Below, piece by piece: positions 45,120 to 53,187 of a stretch of DNA of 64,000 nucleotides. The stretch is taken from assembly GCF_947090775.1 (NCBI RefSeq), contig NZ_OX352321.1:2170001-2234000 (forward strand), read 5' to 3'. Below the pieces are notes generated by a model, which ran no database searches, had not been told where the DNA came from, and saw only the letters and a program-made list of their open reading frames with translations. Source of the stretch: Pseudarthrobacter sp. MM222. Its GTDB lineage: Bacteria; Actinomycetota; Actinomycetes; Actinomycetales; Micrococcaceae. The position numbers and the translations under genes are program-made. The first letter of the stretch is position 1, and every line of letters starts with the position of its first letter.

Positions 45120-46763
45120 ATGACCGACTCCAAGCCCACCCCCGCACCGCGCAAGGTCACGCTGTACCGCAACGGTTCCGTCTACACGGCCGCCGACCCC
45201 TTTGCCTCCGCGATGCTGGTCGACGGCGACACGGTGGCGTGGGTCGGCTCCGAACAGGCCGCCACGTCCATCGCCGACGCCTCGATGGACATCGTGGACC
45301 TGAACGGCGCACTCCTGGCCCCCGGTTTCGTCGATTCCCACGCCCACCTGACCGAGACGGGCATCGCTCGGAACTCCCTGCAGCTCGGCGGCGTCAGCTC
45401 CGCCCGGGAGCTGCTCGACGCCGTCGCCGGGTCCACCGCGGAAGGCACCATCCTGGGCCACGGCTGGGACGAAACGCTGTGGGCCGACCCCAGCCTGCCG
45501 TCAGCGGCAGAACTGGAACGCGCAGCAGGAGGACGCAAGGTCTACCTCTCCCGCATCGATGTGCACTCGGCGCTGGTTTCCCCAGCCCTGGCGGCGGCGG
45601 CCGGACTGGAGGGCGTTTCCGCCGGCGGCCAGGTCAAGCGCGCCGCGCACACGGCCGCACGGCTCGCAGCGCGGCGCCTGCCCGCCGCCGCACTCCGCGG
45701 CTACCAGCAGCAGGCACTAGCCGAAGCAGCCGCCAACGGGTACGTGGGCCTCGCCGAGATGGCGGCACCGCACATCGGCAGCATCGAGGACCTGCGCCTT
45801 GCCGTCGGCTGGAACGACGAAAGCCGCAACGGCACCGCCGTTCCCGAGATCCTGCCGTACTGGGGCGAACTGGCCACGTCCCCGGAGCACGCGCAGTCCA
45901 TCCTGGACGGTCTGGGCGTGTCCGTCCTGGGCCTCGCCGGGGACCTGAACATCGACGGTTCCATCGGGTCCCGCACCGCGGCGCTGCGCGCTGATTACAC
46001 CGACTTCCCGGGGGAGCGCGGCAGCCTGTATATCTCGGTGGACCAGGCCGCTGCGCATCTGGCAGCCTGCTCGTTGCTGGGCATCCAGGCCGGTTTCCAC
46101 ATCATCGGCGACGCCGGACTGGATGCGGCGCTGGACGCCCTGGACCTGGCCGCCGCAGAAGTAGGGGAGCAGCGCGTCCGTGCCGCCGGCCACCGCTTCG
46201 AGCATGTGGAACTCGCCGATGCGGGCGCCATCGGCCGGCTGGCCAAGTACTCCGTGACCGTCAGCGCCCAGCCATGTTTCGACTCCGCCTGGGGCGGAGC
46301 CGGCAAGCTGTACGAGCAACGCCTCGGGTCCCGGCAGGTGGGGATGAACCCGTTCGCTTCCTTCTACGCCGCCGGCGTCCCGATCTGCTTCGGCAGCGAC
46401 AGCCCGGTGACCCCGCTGCGGCCCTGGTCCAGCGTCCGCGCCTGCCTGGAGCACAGCAATCCCGCGGAGCAGATTTCTGCCCGGGCCGCATTCCTTGGCC
46501 ACACCCGGGCCGGCTGGCGCGCCGCCCGCTACCGCAACCCGATGGCGGGCCAACTCGTCCCTGGCGCTCCGGCAAGCTTTGCCGTCTGGGAGGTCGAAGA
46601 ACTCATGGTCCAGGTGGCGGATGGCCGGGTGCAGTCCTGGAGCACGGATCCCCGGGCGCGCACGCCACTGCTGCCAGCGCTGGACACGGGCTCGGACCCG
46701 GCCTGCCTGCTCACCGTCCGCGACGGCCGCGAACTGTTCTCCAGCGGTGCCCTCGGAGCCTGA
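45120..46763 (+). CDS. YtcJ-like metal-dependent amidohydrolase
   Basis: A 547-residue amidohydrolase-superfamily enzyme: a small beta domain (NGSVYTAADPFASAMLVDGD), the metal-binding HxH in PGFVDSHAHLTE, HGWDETLW, then FHIIGDAG and HRFEHVEL for further His ligands, and FGSDSPVTPLRPW with the catalytic Asp near the end. Such enzymes hydrolyse amide or related bonds in varied small molecules; no substrate is indicated by the neighbours. AAGGAG lies nine bases before ATG 45120. Confidence 0.9.
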   Translation: MTDSKPTPAPRKVTLYRNGSVYTAADPFASAMLVDGDTVAWVGSEQAATSIADASMDIVDLNGALLAPGFVDSHAHLTETGIARNSLQLGGVSSARELLDAVAGSTAEGTILGHGWDETLWADPSLPSAAELERAAGGRKVYLSRIDVHSALVSPALAAAAGLEGVSAGGQVKRAAHTAARLAARRLPAAALRGYQQQALAEAAANGYVGLAEMAAPHIGSIEDLRLAVGWNDESRNGTAVPEILPYWGELATSPEHAQSILDGLGVSVLGLAGDLNIDGSIGSRTAALRADYTDFPGERGSLYISVDQAAAHLAACSLLGIQAGFHIIGDAGLDAALDALDLAAAEVGEQRVRAAGHRFEHVELADAGAIGRLAKYSVTVSAQPCFDSAWGGAGKLYEQRLGSRQVGMNPFASFYAAGVPICFGSDSPVTPLRPWSSVRACLEHSNPAEQISARAAFLGHTRAGWRAARYRNPMAGQLVPGAPASFAVWEVEELMVQVADGRVQSWSTDPRARTPLLPALDTGSDPACLLTVRDGRELFSSGALGA

Positions 46764-47190
46764 CACACGAGGCAATCATCCCGAAACATTCATCCCCGCC
46801 GGGCGGTGCTGAACTGCGGCGATGGATGAAATGGCAGGTCACGGTCCGGTTGACAGAACCCGGGGTGCCCGTAGCATTGACGCTCAACGGAGGGTTGCGC
46901 AGGATGCAGGCTCCGGACGTCCCCCGGCCAGTTCCAACGCCGCTGCTTTGCGGCGGCAGTGGCTCTGGCCATGGGTAACCCCAGGGGGCGGGTCCACCTC
47001 GCAGCAGAAAACGGTTCCGGCGGAACACTTCGCGGACTTCCGGAACTGGCCCGAAGCGGGTGGACCTGCCCCGGGACGGGGACGGCCTTTGGGGGCCCCG
47101 GGACTCCCTATAATGGTAAGTTGCGCCTGGTGTCCGCTATCGATTGGCATCCCGGCGTTCTGACCGCTCCCTTCAAGGAAAGGCCTCGCT
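46764..47190. other. 427-bp intergenic region with a -10 element
   Basis: No gene with convincing codon pattern or start. TATAAT at 47109-47114 is a consensus -10, about 76 bases before the Ppm1 GTG, and a matching ribosome-binding site AAGGAAAGG lies near 47175. A nine-base direct repeat CCCCGGGAC occurs around 47070 and 47096. Confidence 0.5.
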
Positions 47191-47925
47191 GTGCGTGTCC
47201 TCACGATCATCCCGACCTACAACGAGCTTGAATCGTTGCCCAAGACTCTCGGGCGTTTGCGCACCGCTGTGCCGGCTTCCGATGTTTTGGTCGTCGACGA
47301 CAACAGCCCTGACGGTACGGGTGGGTTGGCGGACCGGATTGCCGCCGAGGACAGCCAGGTCCACGTCATGCATCGGGCCGGCAAAGCGGGACTCGGCGCG
47401 GCTTACATCGCAGGCTTCAAGTGGGGCCTTGATGCGGGCTATGACGTCCTCGTTGAAATGGACGCAGACGGTTCGCACAAGCCCGAGCAGCTTCCCCAGC
47501 TCCTTGAGGCGGTGGAACAGGGCGCCGATCTCGCCATGGGTTCGCGCTGGGTGCCCGGCGGCAGCGTCGTCAACTGGCCGCTCTACCGCCAGGCGATCTC
47601 CCGGGTCGGGAGCACCTACGCGCGGATTATGCTGGGCGTCAAGATCAAGGACGTGACCGGGGGGTTCCGCGCGTTCCGCCGCACCACCCTGGAGAAACTT
47701 AACCTCGACACCGTCGACTCGGTTGGCTACGGCTTCCAGGTGGACCTCGCCTGGCGGGTGGCGAAACTCGGGCTCACCATCGTGGAACGTCCCATCACCT
47801 TTGTGGAGCGGGAGCTTGGCGCCTCAAAGATGAGCGGCAACATCGTGGTCGAGGCCATGGTCAATGTCACCCGCTGGGGCCTGAAGGCCCGCTGGAACAA
47901 GCTGACCGGCAAGAAGTCGCTCTAG
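47191..47925 (+). CDS. Polyprenol monophosphomannose synthase
   Basis: A 244-residue GT2 glycosyltransferase of the Dpm1/Ppm1 family: IIPTYNELESLPKTL at the start, VVDDNSPDGTGGLAD, catalytic VEMDADGSHKPEQ (DxD-like), MGSRWVPGG, and GGFRAFRRTTLEKL. It transfers mannose from GDP-mannose to polyprenyl phosphate, the donor for lipoglycan and protein mannosylation. No membrane segments are present, unlike the fused Lnt-Ppm1 of some relatives. GTG start with AAGGAAAGG upstream. Convergent with rbpA. Confidence 0.93.
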   Translation: MRVLTIIPTYNELESLPKTLGRLRTAVPASDVLVVDDNSPDGTGGLADRIAAEDSQVHVMHRAGKAGLGAAYIAGFKWGLDAGYDVLVEMDADGSHKPEQLPQLLEAVEQGADLAMGSRWVPGGSVVNWPLYRQAISRVGSTYARIMLGVKIKDVTGGFRAFRRTTLEKLNLDTVDSVGYGFQVDLAWRVAKLGLTIVERPITFVERELGASKMSGNIVVEAMVNVTRWGLKARWNKLTGKKSL

Positions 47926-47946
47926 CGCCCCCTACGGGCCGCCGGC

Positions 47947-47999
47947 ACAAAAGGGCCGGGCCCGCTCCGTCGATAACGACGGTGCGGCCCGGCTCTTGT
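47947..47999. terminator. Bidirectional hairpin between Ppm1 and rbpA genes
   Basis: Long imperfect hairpin with inner stem CCGTCG-ATAA-CGACGG (47967-47982) and outer arms GGCCGGGCC / GGCCCGGCT. Three to four A/T pairs at each edge (ACAAAA, CTTGT) give weak tails in both directions. Confidence 0.85.
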
Positions 48000-48017
48000 C
48001 TGTTCTACCGGGGCCGG

Positions 48018-48365
48018 TTAGGCCGAGCGGCGTTCGCCTCTGCGTTCGCGCAGGATCGTGAGGCGGTCTTCGAGGATCTGCTCAAGCTCGGGGAGGGAGC
48101 GGCGTTCCAGCAGCATGTCCCAGTGCGTGCGGACTGCCTTCTCGTTGCTGTTCACGGGACGTTCGCCGTCGACCAGCAAGGCTTCCTTGCCCGTCTTCGA
48201 TACCCAGACCGGGGGGATCTCCGCTTCGGAGGAGAAGGTCACGAATACCTGTTCGCCGTCCTCGCAGCGGTACTCAACCCGCTGGCGCGGAGCCGGTTCG
48301 ACGCCGGATTCGGTCTCCATGCTCTGTGCGCCAAGGCGCATACCCCGCAGGCTGCGATCGCTCAT
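48018..48365 (-). CDS. rbpA: RNA polymerase-binding protein RbpA
   Basis: A 115-residue actinobacterial transcription factor that stabilises the open complex with primary sigma. The N-terminal tail MSDRSLRGMRLGAQSMETE, core domain with YRCEDGEQVFVTFSSEAEIPPVW, basic linker and sigma-interacting C-terminus HWDMLLERRSLPELEQILED are all present. In the core only one Cys of the zinc-type knuckle remains visible. GAGGGAG lies seven bases before the ATG. A candidate ECF-type promoter and two hairpins lie in a 130-base leader upstream. Confidence 0.97.
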   Translation of the reverse strand: MSDRSLRGMRLGAQSMETESGVEPAPRQRVEYRCEDGEQVFVTFSSEAEIPPVWVSKTGKEALLVDGERPVNSNEKAVRTHWDMLLERRSLPELEQILEDRLTILRERRGERRSA

Positions 48366-48386
48366 CTTTTCTCCCTCTATTCGGTG

Positions 48387-48434
48387 CGCAGGATCGTGCC
48401 CTGCGTGATCCGGCGGCCCTGAGGCCTCGCCGGA
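48387..48434 (-). other. Two hairpins in the rbpA leader
   Basis: On the minus strand: CGCAGG-N7-CCTGCG (48387-48405) and a longer stem made of TCCGGC/GCCGGA plus GGCC/GGCC around a four-base loop with a two-base bulge (48409-48434). They sit 20-70 bases before the rbpA ATG and may affect translation or mRNA stability. Confidence 0.45.
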
Positions 48435-48503
48435 CTACTGTGTGCATCACGTTGCTTTGAGTGGACAACCACTGGACAAGACCGGATAAATCGTCACTGG
48501 TTT

Positions 48504-48530
48504 CAACGCTTTGCGAAGCTTAATTGTTCC
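48504..48530 (-). promoter_or_regulatory. Candidate ECF (SigR/SigH-type) promoter of rbpA
   Basis: On the minus strand, GGAAC (48526-48530) and GTTG (48504-48507) are separated by exactly 18 bases, matching the GGAAY-N18-GTT form used by SigR/SigH/SigE sigma factors. Transcription would start near 48497, giving rbpA a leader of about 130 bases. Streptomyces rbpA is known to be SigR-controlled, which supports the reading. Confidence 0.6.
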
Positions 48531-48663
48531 GACGGGCTGAACCAGCCGGACAAATATTCAAGTATACGGGAACGGCGCAGGTCCGGTAAAGCCCTGCCGC
48601 GGTTCCGCGCTGGTGCCCGGCTCCACGGTGCGGACCCGGGCCCGGCTGACGGCACGGACACGG

Positions 48664-48706
48664 AAGGAGGCACCCGCCGGGAGTTCACTCCGGCGGATGC
48701 CTCCTT
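48664..48706 (-). terminator. Hairpin downstream of the SPFH gene
   Basis: AAGGAGGC (48664-48671) pairs with GCCTCCTT (48699-48706); inside, CCGCCGG pairs with CCGGCGG around a short loop. It follows the SPFH gene stop by about 45 bases; the T-tract is weak. Confidence 0.65.
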
Positions 48707-48749
48707 GGGACCTCGTGCACCGGGCCCGGCGAGCCCGGCCCCGCATTCT

Positions 48750-49760
48750 TTAGCTCGGCGGGCGGGCCGGGGGAGTGGGACCGGCGGACGGAGCGACAGC
48801 TTCCGTACCTACTGCTCCTGCTGCCGGCGCTGCCGGCGCCCGGCCATCCGCATCGGGACTGAACAGGCCATCGGATGCCTGGCCGGACACGGCCCCGCCC
48901 AAGGCGTTACCGATTCCCTTCAGGGCTTCGCCGACCTCGCTGGGAATGATCCAGAGCTTGTTCGAGGAGCCCTCGGCGATCTTGGGGAGGGTCTGCAGGT
49001 ACTGGTACGCCAGGAGCTTATTGTCCGGGTTCCCCTTGTGGATGGCGTCGAACACCTTCTGGATCGCCTGGGCCTCGCCGTCCGCCCGCAGGATCGCCGC
49101 CTTCGCGTCGCCCTCGGCCTTCAGGATGGAGGACTGGCGCTGGCCTTCCGCGGTCAGGATGGCTGACTGCTTGGTGCCTTCGGCGGTGAGGATGGCGGCG
49201 CGGCGGTCACGCTCGGCGCGCATCTGCTTCTCCATGGAGTCCTGGATCGAGTGGGGCGGATCGATGGCCTTGAGCTCCACTCGGGAGACCCGGATGCCCC
49301 AGCGGCCTGTCGCCTCGTCCAGCACTCCGCGGAGTTGGCCATTGATTTGGTCGCGGGACGTGAGCGCTTCTTCGAGGTTCAGGCCGCCGACGACGTTGCG
49401 GAGCGTCGTCGTGGTGAGCTGCTCGACGGCCTGAATGTAGTTGGCGATCTCGTACGTCGCGGCGCGCGCGTCCGTGACCTGGAAGTAGACCACCGTGTCG
49501 ATCGAGACCACCAGGTTGTCTTCGGTGATAACCGGCTGCGGCGGGAAGGAGACCACTTGTTCGCGCAGGTCCAGCAGCGGAAGCAACCGGTCCACGAAGG
49601 GGATCAAGATGGTCAGGCCGGGGTTAAGGGTGCGCTGGTACTTGCCGAGCCGCTCGACGACGCCGGCCCGGGCCTGCGGGACAATCCGCACCGAACGTAC
49701 CAGCACAATAATTACGAACGCAACGAGTACCAGCAGCACGATTGCGACTGCGATATCCAT
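48750..49760 (-). CDS. SPFH-domain (stomatin-like) membrane protein
   Basis: A 336-residue protein with one N-terminal membrane anchor (AIVLLVLVAFVIIVLVRSV), an SPFH/band 7 domain (VPQARAGVVERLGKYQRTL ... GLTILIPFVDRLLPLLDLR) and a long alanine/glutamate coiled coil with repeated motifs of the type SxILxAEGxxxAxI (residues about 190-250). The last 50 residues are Pro/Ala-rich. QmcA/stomatin relatives form oligomeric membrane scaffolds. The NfeD gene lies 126 bases upstream on the same strand, the usual partner of SPFH proteins. Confidence 0.92.
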   Translation of the reverse strand: MDIAVAIVLLVLVAFVIIVLVRSVRIVPQARAGVVERLGKYQRTLNPGLTILIPFVDRLLPLLDLREQVVSFPPQPVITEDNLVVSIDTVVYFQVTDARAATYEIANYIQAVEQLTTTTLRNVVGGLNLEEALTSRDQINGQLRGVLDEATGRWGIRVSRVELKAIDPPHSIQDSMEKQMRAERDRRAAILTAEGTKQSAILTAEGQRQSSILKAEGDAKAAILRADGEAQAIQKVFDAIHKGNPDNKLLAYQYLQTLPKIAEGSSNKLWIIPSEVGEALKGIGNALGGAVSGQASDGLFSPDADGRAPAAPAAGAVGTEAVAPSAGPTPPARPPS

Positions 49761-49886
49761 ACATCACCTTTTCCCCAGTTATGTGGTCCTGCTATGTCAG
49801 CGGCCGGCTAGCTGCCGCTTATGCCCTGCCGCCGGTGGCGGCGGCAGGAGATTTCCCGGTCTCGGGGACGCCTATTGAGTTCACGC

Positions 49887-50348
49887 TTACGGGTTGGCCA
49901 CTTCCGGCTGTGGGGCCACGACGGCGGTGGCGCCCTCGATGGCGCTGACGACGGCGTACTGACCGGGGGCGAGGACTCCGGTTTCGGAACGTGCGCTCCA
50001 GACGTCGCCCCCGATCTTGACCAGTCCACCGCTCTCGGTGACGGGTTCCATGACCAGTGCGGACTCGCCGATCAGGCGTTCGATGTTGCTGCGCTGCTCG
50101 GCCGGCCCGCGGTGGAGGTGTTTGAGGGCGACCGGCCGGACGAAGCCGATCATCAACAGGGAGACGACACAAAAGGCGACGATCTGAAGCCAGAGGTCCG
50201 CTCCGGCGAAGTCGGCGAGCAGCCCGGCCAGTGCGCCGCCACCAAGCATGATGAAGAAGAGGTCAAGGGTGATCATCTCCACCACGGCGAATGCCAGGAA
50301 GCCCGTGAGCCACAACGCCCACCAGTTTTCGGCCAGCCAATCGAACAT
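49887..50348 (-). CDS. NfeD-family membrane protein
   Basis: A 153-residue short-form NfeD: three to four hydrophobic segments (LWLTGFLAFAVVEMI, FFIMLGGGALAGLLADF, LQIVAFCVVSLLMIGFV) and a C-terminal OB fold (SALVMEPVTESGGLVKIGGDVWSA). NfeD proteins pair with SPFH proteins in membrane microdomains; the SPFH gene follows 126 bases downstream. GAAGGGGG lies seven bases before the ATG, and TAGGAT at 50405-50410 on the minus strand is a likely -10 for a transcript with a leader of about 50 bases. Confidence 0.9.
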   Translation of the reverse strand: MFDWLAENWWALWLTGFLAFAVVEMITLDLFFIMLGGGALAGLLADFAGADLWLQIVAFCVVSLLMIGFVRPVALKHLHRGPAEQRSNIERLIGESALVMEPVTESGGLVKIGGDVWSARSETGVLAPGQYAVVSAIEGATAVVAPQPEVANP

Positions 50349-50505
50349 GCGTTCCCCCTTCGCCCCGGGGCCTGCCAGCGCAGGCCCTCAGTAACTTTGT
50401 TTCCATCCTAAGCCGAAGGCCGCGGGCCGCGGAGGGCCGCGGAAAACTGATCGCCAACGTGGCCAAGTCGTTACCTTCGCGGCCCCCGGCGGGCGCGAAA
50501 AAGGT

Positions 50506-51411
50506 TCAGGAGCGTGGCTCGAACACGGTGATCCGGAACCGGGCGGACACGCCGGTTGCGGGCGGAAGCGCGTTCACCAGTGAGTCGAGGGCGGCGCGGT
50601 CCAGGTGGTGTCCGGCCGGACCCATCAGTGCCAGCCTTCCGACGTCGGCGGGGGCAAGAGCCAGGTCCAGGTCAAGGTCCAGGCTGCTGAGCGGCGAGAA
50701 GTGCCCCTCCAGCGAGGCGGCAAGCCGTTCGTCTTTGGCCGGTTCGATCCCCAGCATGCCGGTCTGGCCGGCCACCTCGGCCAGGTGGCCGGGCCGGGGC
50801 GTAACAACCACCAGGCGGCCGCCCGGCCGAAGTACGCGGGCAAATTCCGCCGCGTTGCGCGGCGCGAACACGACCATGACGACGTCGACGGCACCGTCCG
50901 CGACCGGCAGTGGCTGCCACACATCGCTGACCAGATTCACGGCCTCGGGGTTCAGCTTGGCCGCGCGGCGGAGCGCAAACTTGGAGATGTCCAGGCCGAT
51001 GGCCGCCACCGGCGTCCCTGCCTGCGCGCCTCCACCCGGAGCGGTCCGGTCCAGCAGGGCCCGGAGGTAGTGCCCGGTCCCGGTTCCGGCGTCCAGCACC
51101 GTGGCCCCGGCGCCGGCGCCGGCGCTGGCGGTCTGCGGTGCGGCGAGTGCCGGGGCGGCGAGCCCGGCCACGGCGTCGGCGAGCGGCCGGTAGTGCCCCG
51201 CCGAGAGGAATTCAAAGCGCGCTGCCACCATGTCGGCGGCGTCGGCTTCGAAGACCGTTCCCTTGCCGACCAGGAAGTTGAAGTACCCCTGCCTGGCCGC
51301 GTCGAAACTGTGGCCCGCCGGGCACACGAGCGTCCGGCCGGATCCACCGCCCGGCCCGAGGCCTTCTCGGCACACCGGGCAGAGCAGGGAGGCAACGGAC
51401 GCGGGGAACAT
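50506..51411 (-). CDS. RlmA-like 23S rRNA (guanine-N1) methyltransferase
   Basis: A 301-residue SAM-dependent methyltransferase with an N-terminal zinc site (LLCPVCREGL ... LVCPAGHSFDAARQGYFNFL), the hallmark of the RlmA(I)/RlmA(II)/TlrB family that methylates G745 or G748 of 23S rRNA. Motif I is VLDAGTGTGHYLRALL and motif IV region VVMVVFAPRNAAEF. I choose ATG 51411 (MFPASVAS) because TAGGAT lies seven bases before it; ATG 51420 is an in-frame alternative that overlaps this hexamer. G748-type enzymes in producers give macrolide resistance; here a housekeeping role is as likely. Confidence 0.85.
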   Translation of the reverse strand: MFPASVASLLCPVCREGLGPGGGSGRTLVCPAGHSFDAARQGYFNFLVGKGTVFEADAADMVAARFEFLSAGHYRPLADAVAGLAAPALAAPQTASAGAGAGATVLDAGTGTGHYLRALLDRTAPGGGAQAGTPVAAIGLDISKFALRRAAKLNPEAVNLVSDVWQPLPVADGAVDVVMVVFAPRNAAEFARVLRPGGRLVVVTPRPGHLAEVAGQTGMLGIEPAKDERLAASLEGHFSPLSSLDLDLDLALAPADVGRLALMGPAGHHLDRAALDSLVNALPPATGVSARFRITVFEPRS

Positions 51412-51418
51412 ACCGTCC

Positions 51419-51424
51419 ATCCTA
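51419..51424 (-). promoter_or_regulatory. -10 hexamer of the RlmA-like gene
   Basis: TAGGAT on the minus strand, seven bases before ATG 51411; it decides between two in-frame ATGs. Confidence 0.5.
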
Positions 51425-51491
51425 GGGCGGGGATGCGCCCGCCCGCGCCGGGGCCATCCCGGCGCCGGCGTCCCGGCAGTGCAGCCTCCGC

Positions 51492-52163
51492 TTAGGGAGC
51501 CGGCGGGTCCGGCAGGAACCCGAGTTCCCGCCTGGCAAGGCTGATGTCGGGCTGGGCCCAGCGGGCCGAGTATTCGGCATTGCTGGTGATGGAACGAAGC
51601 TCCGCCCGGTCCAGGTACAGGATGCCGTGGGTGTGGTCGGTTTCGTGCTGGACAATCCGGGCCTGCCAGCCGCTGAAGTCCCGCTCCTGGGGGCTGCCGT
51701 CCGGAGCCGTGAAATCGAGCCGGACCGATTCGGGTCGGGCCACGGCAGCCTGCAGACCGTTCAAGGACAGGCATCCTTCGTAAAACGCCACGGTTGCGGG
51801 ACCCAGCGGGCGGTAGGCCGGGTTCAGCATCGCGAAGAACGGCAGCGGCTCCCGGCCGCGGGTGGCGGCAACGTCGGGGTCCACCTCGAACTGGTCCTCG
51901 AGGACGGCCAGCTGCAGCGGAATGCCGAGCTGCGGGGCTGCGAGGCCCACGCCGGGCGCCTTGTGCATGACGCTGCGCATGAGGTCGATCAGCTGCCCGA
52001 GTTCGGCCGCGTTCAGCTGCCCGTCGAAGGGCGCGGCCACCTGCCGGAGCGCCGGGTGGCCGGCCTGGACAATCGTCGGAAGCACCCCCGCGACGAGGAT
52101 CTGCTGGACGGCTTCCTGGATGCGGGCGGCGCTGAACTTCGTGGCCTTGGCCTCTGGTGACAT
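51492..52163 (-). CDS. def: Peptide deformylase
   Basis: Metal-dependent removal of the formyl group from new polypeptides; 223 residues. All three family motifs are present: GVGLAAPQLG (motif 1), EGCLS (motif 2, Cys ligand) and QHETDHTHGILY (motif 3, two His ligands and catalytic Glu). The N-terminal 30 residues are an extension relative to the short enterobacterial enzyme. TAGTCT six bases before the ATG fits a leaderless start. The gene for the lipoprotein lies nine bases upstream of the ATG on the same strand. Confidence 0.95.
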   Translation of the reverse strand: MSPEAKATKFSAARIQEAVQQILVAGVLPTIVQAGHPALRQVAAPFDGQLNAAELGQLIDLMRSVMHKAPGVGLAAPQLGIPLQLAVLEDQFEVDPDVAATRGREPLPFFAMLNPAYRPLGPATVAFYEGCLSLNGLQAAVARPESVRLDFTAPDGSPQERDFSGWQARIVQHETDHTHGILYLDRAELRSITSNAEYSARWAQPDISLARRELGFLPDPPAP

Positions 52164-52169
52164 GCCAAC

Positions 52170-52175
52170 AGACTA
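52170..52175 (-). promoter_or_regulatory. -10 hexamer of def
   Basis: TAGTCT on the minus strand, six bases before the ATG at 52163; overlaps the last codon of the lipoprotein gene. Confidence 0.48.
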
Positions 52176-53135
52176 CTGGCGTGCGCAGGCCGCGGTGACA
52201 AAGTCGTAGATCTGTCCGCGGAGCTGCGGCCCGGCGTCGACCTTCAGCACGCCGTCCCGCCCTGCGACGGTCACCCGGAGCGGCAGCAGCGTCCCCACCT
52301 TGTCTTCAGCCACGGCGTGCGGGTCGCACCGCGCGGGCCGGAACCCCAGCCGGATCTCGCGGACGTCGCCGCCGGCACGGACGGAAACGCCGCGGGGCCA
52401 GGGGACAGCCGGGTCCTCGGCAAGGAGTGTGGTGCCCTCGATCCGGCCTATCGTCAAGGCAGCGGCCTCGGCGGCCGCCCCGGCTCCCCGTGGTGTCACG
52501 AGCAGACGCACGACGGCGGTTCGCCCGTCCGCGGCGACCTCAAGGCCGGGGTCCAGCCGGAACCCGGCAATGAGGTCCGCCGCCTGCGCTAGACACAGTT
52601 CAGCGTTGTTGCGGGCCAGGACGCCGTAGGGGTCGGCCGCAGCGACGGACTCCTCCGGCGCCGTTCCCAGGGCGGGTGCCATCCTCAAGGCGAGCGTTGG
52701 TGCGGCATCCGTTGGTACCGCATCCGTTCGTGCGGCGTCCGTTCGTGCGGGGTGCGTTCGGGCCGCGGGGGCGCAGACCGGGGCAGGCAATGCCGCCGGC
52801 AGGCTCTTGGTCTGGCCGGGTGGGAGCTCGATCCCGTCCGGGGACGCCTGCCAGCTTATCCCGTCTGCGAACAGCGCGCTTCGGAGCCGGGCACCGAGCA
52901 CAGTGAGTACGGCGCCGGAGGTGTTGCTCACCTGGATCGAGACGCGCTGCCTGCCGTAGTCGTCGCGGTTCTGGTTGACCTCTGCGGTGACCGGGAAAGC
53001 CGGCGCCGCTTCTTGGGGACCCGTCCCGGTGGCACTTCCGCCGCCCGCACTGCACGCCGACACGGCCGCCAGCAGACCCGCCGCTGCCATGGCGGGCCAT
53101 GCCTTGCGCCCGGGTGTGCTGGAAAGGCGGCCCAT
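52173..53135 (-). CDS. Putative lipoprotein, function unknown
   Basis: A 320-residue exported protein: basic start MGRLSSTPGRKAWP, hydrophobic AMAAAGLLAAVSAC with a lipobox-like AVSAC (Cys28). The first domain (about 45-125) looks beta-rich (RVSIQVSNTSGAVLTVLGARL); a Thr/Ala/Asp-rich repeat (ARTHPARTDAARTDAVPTD) follows near residues 125-150; a second beta-rich domain ends CDPHAVAEDKVG...FVTAACARQ with four scattered Cys. I do not recognise a family. TAGACT six bases before the ATG suggests a leaderless start. Confidence 0.72.
   Translation of the reverse strand: MGRLSSTPGRKAWPAMAAAGLLAAVSACSAGGGSATGTGPQEAAPAFPVTAEVNQNRDDYGRQRVSIQVSNTSGAVLTVLGARLRSALFADGISWQASPDGIELPPGQTKSLPAALPAPVCAPAARTHPARTDAARTDAVPTDAAPTLALRMAPALGTAPEESVAAADPYGVLARNNAELCLAQAADLIAGFRLDPGLEVAADGRTAVVRLLVTPRGAGAAAEAAALTIGRIEGTTLLAEDPAVPWPRGVSVRAGGDVREIRLGFRPARCDPHAVAEDKVGTLLPLRVTVAGRDGVLKVDAGPQLRGQIYDFVTAACARQ
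52695..52754 (-). repeat. Four 15-bp tandem repeats in the lipoprotein gene
   Basis: Units at 52695, 52710, 52725 and 52740, each close to CGTTxGTRCGGCRTC on the plus strand, followed by a partial unit. They encode a five-residue repeat of type A/P-R/P-T-D/H-A in the protein, so copy-number change keeps the frame. Confidence 0.85.
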
Positions 53136-53141
53136 GCCCTC

Positions 53142-53147
53142 AGTCTA
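53142..53147 (-). promoter_or_regulatory. -10 hexamer of the lipoprotein gene
   Basis: TAGACT on the minus strand, six bases before the ATG at 53135. Confidence 0.5.
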
Positions 53148-53187
53148 TTCCCGGGACGTGGCAGGACCCGTTGGAGCGACGTGGCAC

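Noticed and set aside
43788..45461. A 557-codon minus-strand frame opposite helY
   Set aside because: Shadow frame of a GC-rich helicase gene; His/Val/Gly-rich composition typical of antisense frames.
47070..47104. Repeated CCCCGGGAC as a structured RNA upstream of the Ppm1 gene
   Set aside because: Only nine bases repeated, expected by chance in sequence of this composition, and the copies do not form a stable stem with each other.
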